Below are positions 36,601 to 39,634 of a stretch of 39,634 bases of DNA, one piece after another. Both the position numbers and the translations under genes were made by a program. Positions within the stretch are counted from its first letter, which is position 1, and the number at the start of each line of letters is the position of its first letter. The notes under the pieces are model-generated. The model worked only from the letters and a program-made list of their open reading frames with translations, made no database searches and had not been told where the DNA came from. This DNA is from Chitinophagaceae bacterium (GTDB lineage Bacteria; Bacteroidota; Bacteroidia; Chitinophagales; Chitinophagaceae), in the NCBI GenBank assembly GCA_016786845.1, contig JAEUVB010000005.1, positions 1-39,634 on the forward strand. Reading direction: 5' to 3'.

Positions 36601-38977
36601 ATTACTGATTGGTTCCTTTTATGGTGGCATGCCGGTCATTAACTCTATTCGTGCCATACTACAAGGTGTCACCAGGGCCAATCAAAAACTGCAAGTGACG
36701 AAAGGCGATTTGGTTCGTCCGATTGGTCATGTCGAATTTGTGGAAGTGTATGAAGATCGGGCCTTGCAATGTTTCAATACCCTCGATGCAATGATCGAAA
36801 GCAGAAACGAAGAACTTCAAATTGAATGGCAGAGTAAAACGATTCGCAATGAAATCGGATTAAGGAAACGCATCCCCGCCGAGAATATTCACGATTGGTG
36901 GCATCGGATTACGGTTTTAGGAAACGAAAAGGATAAGGCAACCACCACACGTAAACTCAGTTTCTATTCTTCCACCACGAGTGCACGTGAAGAGAAGCAG
37001 GATTTGGATACCAATACTTATTTGCTCGAATCCCTGATGACTTCTATTTCCGTGAAGGAAGAATGGTCGGCAGAAAAGGCCAAGGCCATTTTTGAATTGC
37101 TGATTCCAAACGGATTTAAGAATAATATTCATAGTCAAAATAATATCACCTGGGTATTAGATACCTATGCGGCTTCCTTCCCCTGGGAATTATTACAAAC
37201 CTCACTGGAGGCCCAGTCGCCCTTATGTATCGGCGCTCGCATGATTCGTCAACTGGCAACAGCCGATTATAAAGAAAACGTCAATCCGAGTAAAAGTAAC
37301 CGGGCATTGATCATCGGCGATCCTGATTTGGAAGGCTATAGTCGGGCTCCGCAATTGCCGGGTGCGAAACGGGAAGCGGAACAAGTACATTCGCTGCTCA
37401 CCGCAAATCGTGCTTTCGATGCTGAACAGGCCCTCGTACGAAAAAGGAAAGACGATATCATGGTGGCCTTGTTGAAAACGGATTATAAAATCATTCATCT
37501 CGCCAGTCATGGTGTATTTGATCCGGAGAAGCCCGATGAATGCGGTATGCTCATTGGCAAGCATGCCGATAAAGATGAGGCGGTCTTGCTCACCACCAAG
37601 GAAATCACACAGATGAGTAATACCCCTGAATTGGTATTCGTCAATTGCTGCTTTCTCGGACAAATCGATGAACAAGCAGAAGTGTTGACCCAAAACAGAA
37701 ACAGACTGGCAGCCAATATTGGTACCCAACTCATTCGCAACGGCGTGAAAGCGGTGGTCGTAGCCGGATGGGCGGTCAACGATACGGCAGCATTAGAGTT
37801 TGCCAATGTGTTTTACAAACAGATGCTCAATGGTGCAAACTTTGGCGATGCCATCTTTGAAGCCCGAAAAAGCACCTACCATAAATTTTCATTTACCAAT
37901 ACCTGGGGCGCCTATCAATGTTATGGTGATCCATTCTATACCTTAAAATCCGGGGCAGGAGCGAGGGAATGGAATCCTTCATTTACCATCCGCCTGGAAG
38001 CGCTGATCGAGTTGGATAATTTAATCAGTGGAGCCGATTTGCCCGGAAAAACATTGACGACGCTCACCAAGGACTTACAAAAAATAGTACAAGCCATCGA
38101 CAAGGCCGGACCGGGATTTAGAAATGCCGAGATCATCGAGAAAGAAGCGTTTGCTTATACTGAATTGAATATGTATCCTGAAGCGATCGATAAGTTCAGG
38201 GAATTGTTTCAATCCGGAAATGCAACCTATACACTGAAAGCCCTCGAGCGATATCATAACCTGCGCAGCAAGAATGCCTACAAATCTTGTATTGAAGGCG
38301 GTCAGCATGTTGCGTTGTTGAAGGAAATAGAACATGTGATTCATTGCCTCTTGCATTTGCAGGAAATAGCAGATACCTCAGAGCGGTATTCACTATTAGG
38401 AAGTACTTACAAAAGAAAATCGGCTATCCTGATTCGACAAGGAGCTCCCGAACTAAAAGTATTCGAAGCTATGGAGCTTTCTGCCTTTTATTATAGTAAG
38501 GCCTTTAATGAAGAAATTGATCAAAACAATTTGTATTCATTGTGCAACTGGATAGAAGTGGAATCCTTCCTGATTCATTCCGAATATATCAATCGCACGG
38601 ACACCTATGTGATCCATCAGGAGGAATATCAATCTAAGTCCGTACATGCGCTGGAGGAAATCCTAAATAAGAACTTGAATTTATTGGATGCCAAACGAGA
38701 TCCCGATTATTGGGACATGATCTCCAAGGCGAATGTAGCCTTGGCACTTTGCCTGCTGCACAAGCGCACGGCACCTGAGAATATTCAAGATGTACTCATG
38801 AAGTATAAGGAAACATGGCTAAGGGCCGGGTCGATGCACAAGAAGCAAAGCGAGCTAGAACATTTCGATTTGCTGATTGATTTCTGTCAATTCTTTGGGA
38901 CTTATACCGGTCATACCGCTATGGAAAAGGCGATCCAATCGGTGAGGGACGAACTGCAGCATATTTTGGCTGTGTAG
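33653..38977 (+). CDS. Giant dual α/β-hydrolase–CHAT (caspase-like) protein
   Basis: The 1774-residue protein appears to hold five parts. Residues 1-140 are a β-rich N-terminus. At 155-460 lies α/β-hydrolase 1 with LLFIHGTGSS (oxyanion loop, His168) and ITHSRGG, nucleophile Ser233. At 490-830 lies α/β-hydrolase 2 of the LCAT/lipase type, with PIIVLLPGIMGSNLEKN (from 494), DVVTFPYDWR and LLGHSMGG, nucleophile Ser596. At about 860-1110 there is a conserved-looking domain (GFKGVVIIGLGMQED) I cannot name. At about 1130-1440 there is a CHAT caspase-like domain with IIHLASHGVF (His1286) and VFVNCCFLG (probably Cys1333), ending in CYGDPFYTL. Residues 1440-1774 are α-helical, TPR-like. There is no signal or membrane helix, so it is cytosolic. 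The lipase activity and protease activity are inferred from motifs. Confidence 0.9.
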   Translation: MPVRKIKLYATPSLQPEISSTELDGLTHEETFYISSQRSAGEERILSLDDQHCVELTFSDQTVWFGNADTLDEVFPQMQIKKRGAGDVMELPLTLGAEGEDRGLTDIALKIIKVFAKKAIQLGVAEIAAKVEKKLLDNQSGLYGISPDFILGNVNMVDVQKPALLFIHGTGSSTLGSFSELKGSGLWEQMIQTYGEQIMGFQHETLTKSPLQNVLELLEKIPDQANLHLITHSRGGLVGDLLTLFVSGAGMSEMGLLRLKKEQRTQDLAFISGIQKVLKKKNIQISKYIRVACPANGTSLLSTRIDTFFNVMLNLASLASGNNVLVQACKEMISAVIDSKNQTTVLPGLEAMNPDSVLLKVLNTPENVPVKTQLAVIAGNSGVNLSLKALKVLLMRIAFQSDNDLVVNTLSMYQGAKRKSPVLYFFDEGPDVNHFSYFKNRKTQTAISSALRATGEQIPSFREYQLTLSEDDRGIFGLEYGAVHNDKVSGKRPIIVLLPGIMGSNLEKNNRALWIHYLRLLRGDLMDLGIDESGIKATSLIKTSYKDLYKHLSKSYDVVTFPYDWRLPVPEAGKLLKQKIEELLTHKQTIKLLGHSMGGLVIRELMIDDAHQSTWKKLQAQPGFRILLLGTPWLGSYRIPNVLAGRDGIIKTISKLDLSHTTGELVDLFAKFPGILSLLPVHGPHDFSDPKVWKKFVPSTGLNYSIPDQVITQFAEFQKKVKNKVDHLDYSRMVYVAGKDDSTPESYDFQNGALTFNHTMEGDQSVTWASGIPSGLDRKNALYYVNVSHGALANDEDLFDGIKEILDTGSTAAFDRTPDRILESSKGKRAVDDHVFELNDESVVRSLMGLPKKKMKTVKQLPAIRVSVTNGDLQFSKYPIMIGHFFKDGIISAEKVADQYMGGQLSLKHSLGIYPGVMGSNEVLLNAGSGFKGVVIIGLGMQEDMSVSNLSGCVEKAALSYMIHQASLHRGESIDQQSGGVSVLLIGSFYGGMPVINSIRAILQGVTRANQKLQVTKGDLVRPIGHVEFVEVYEDRALQCFNTLDAMIESRNEELQIEWQSKTIRNEIGLRKRIPAENIHDWWHRITVLGNEKDKATTTRKLSFYSSTTSAREEKQDLDTNTYLLESLMTSISVKEEWSAEKAKAIFELLIPNGFKNNIHSQNNITWVLDTYAASFPWELLQTSLEAQSPLCIGARMIRQLATADYKENVNPSKSNRALIIGDPDLEGYSRAPQLPGAKREAEQVHSLLTANRAFDAEQALVRKRKDDIMVALLKTDYKIIHLASHGVFDPEKPDECGMLIGKHADKDEAVLLTTKEITQMSNTPELVFVNCCFLGQIDEQAEVLTQNRNRLAANIGTQLIRNGVKAVVVAGWAVNDTAALEFANVFYKQMLNGANFGDAIFEARKSTYHKFSFTNTWGAYQCYGDPFYTLKSGAGAREWNPSFTIRLEALIELDNLISGADLPGKTLTTLTKDLQKIVQAIDKAGPGFRNAEIIEKEAFAYTELNMYPEAIDKFRELFQSGNATYTLKALERYHNLRSKNAYKSCIEGGQHVALLKEIEHVIHCLLHLQEIADTSERYSLLGSTYKRKSAILIRQGAPELKVFEAMELSAFYYSKAFNEEIDQNNLYSLCNWIEVESFLIHSEYINRTDTYVIHQEEYQSKSVHALEEILNKNLNLLDAKRDPDYWDMISKANVALALCLLHKRTAPENIQDVLMKYKETWLRAGSMHKKQSELEHFDLLIDFCQFFGTYTGHTAMEKAIQSVRDELQHILAV

Positions 38978-38982
38978 GGGAA

Positions 38983-39038
38983 CGTCATTGCGAGGCACGA
39001 AGCAATCTTATGCTACGGAGTCCATCATTGAAATGACG
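38983..39038. repeat. Short palindrome-bounded extragenic element
   Basis: CGTCATTGCGAGGCACGAAG resembles the widespread CGTCATTGCGAGG-type repetitive element. The ends CGTCATT (38983) and AATGACG (39032-39038) form an inverted repeat. It begins six bases after the stop of the CHAT gene and may also stop transcription. Confidence 0.55.
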
Positions 39039-39099
39039 CATAAGAACCCGAATCGCGGGTATGGTGAGAGCGGGGTGTCTCGGCATTGAAATCTACCTC

Positions 39100-39545
39100 G
39101 GCATCTCGCCGAGTGCTCGATTGAAACGGATTTTAATTTAAGGGATGACATCTCCGTAACGGGAGTATCGTCAGCCTCAGCAATGCAAGCCTTACTATTT
39201 CGAAGAGCGTTCGAATGAAACGAAATCTAAATTAAGGAATGTCATCCCGGTTGGCGGGACGGCTTTCCATGAAATGGAATAAGCCGGAAGCCAGACCGGG
39301 ATCTGCCGGGGTAAGTCGCGATCAAGACCATCAGATCCCGGTCTGGCTGTTTCCTTTTTTCCGCAAGCGGAAAGGAAACCAAGCCAACCGGGATGACATC
39401 TCCGTAGCGGGAGTATCGTCAGCCTCAGCATTTCGAAGAGCGTTCGAATGAAACGAAATCTAAATTAAGGAATGTCTTCCCGGTTGGCGGGATGGCTTTC
39501 CATGAAATGGAATAAGCCGGAAGCCAGACCGGGATCTGCCGGGGT
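39100..39545. repeat. Composite structured repeat region
   Basis: A ~50-bp module occurs three times (about 39100-39149, 39195-39244, 39429-39477). Each has a short hairpin (TTCGAA…TTCGAA or CTCG…CGAG) and the word ATGAAACG…TAA.TTAAGG. Between copies 2 and 3 lies a nested inverted repeat. GTCATCCCGGTTGGC (39241-39255) pairs perfectly with 39383-39397, and AGCCAGACCGGGATCTG (39289-39305) pairs perfectly with 39332-39348. Small hairpins (TTCCAT/ATGGAA and TTCCGC/GCGGAA) lie inside. The left half of this structure is repeated at about 39470-39545, then diverges. No gene is supported from 38978 to the window end. Confidence 0.75.
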
Positions 39546-39634
39546 GATATCAAAACATAATACTCGGATTAACCCATAAAATCTGACATAAGATCAATAC
39601 GATCTGGATTTGAATGATCAATCAAATTGTCTTT

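Noticed and set aside
39239..39451. Plus-strand 70-residue frame in the right-hand repeat region
   Set aside because: It runs through inverted repeats and is composed of them; the same sequence is partly duplicated without keeping a frame.

Overview
The window looks like a chromosomal segment of a Bacteroidota bacterium, most likely a Chitinophagales/Saprospiria-type lineage. The evidence is two giant secreted proteins with SprB-type repeats and type-B (gliding-motility/T9SS) C-terminal sorting domains, TAnnTTTG-like promoter -7 boxes at several genes, scarce Shine-Dalgarno sequences, a SurA-like PPIase followed directly by a MoxR ATPase, and an hmgA-hpd tyrosine-catabolism pair. The taxon is inferred from gene content only.

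Layout. 1-990 is non-coding: a strictly 21-bp-phased degenerate repeat array, then a dispersed palindromic element present twice. 991-5727 holds a THUMP-like methyltransferase (-), a zeta-toxin-like P-loop kinase with a small overlapping partner, and the surA-moxR operon with a strong terminator. 5776-9034 holds a GNAT acetyltransferase (-) and the homogentisate branch of tyrosine degradation (hmgA, hpd). 9052-17376 holds two T9SS surface proteins (14 and 6 SprB-type repeats), separated by a second 21-bp-phased array and a GC-rich intergenic element. 17452-24624 holds a NUDIX hydrolase, recG, an RlmL-like methyltransferase, a TetR-glycosyltransferase operon with a palindromic operator, and a secreted coiled-coil protein. 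24741-29376 holds a polysaccharide flippase-like protein, a lutB/polysaccharide-deacetylase-like pair and tRNA-Leu(CAA).

29475-38977 is the most unusual part. On the minus strand lie a ββα-metal-type DNA/RNA endonuclease, a peptidoglycan-binding N-acetylmuramidase, a TIR protein with two C-terminal membrane helices, a one-pass membrane protein with a C-terminal ligand-binding-like domain, and a soluble TIR protein. Divergently transcribed on the plus strand is a 1774-residue protein that combines two separate α/β-hydrolase (lipase-like) modules, a caspase-like CHAT protease with an intact His/Cys pair and an α-helical C-terminal region. Together these resemble a multi-effector immune or conflict locus: nucleic acid, cell wall, NAD+ and lipid are all possible targets, and a caspase-like protease could be the switch. 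That reading is inference from domains and arrangement.

38978-39634 is non-coding and packed with nested inverted repeats and three copies of a ~50-bp module. AT-rich tandem motifs that overlap stop codons recur at the 3' ends of four genes.
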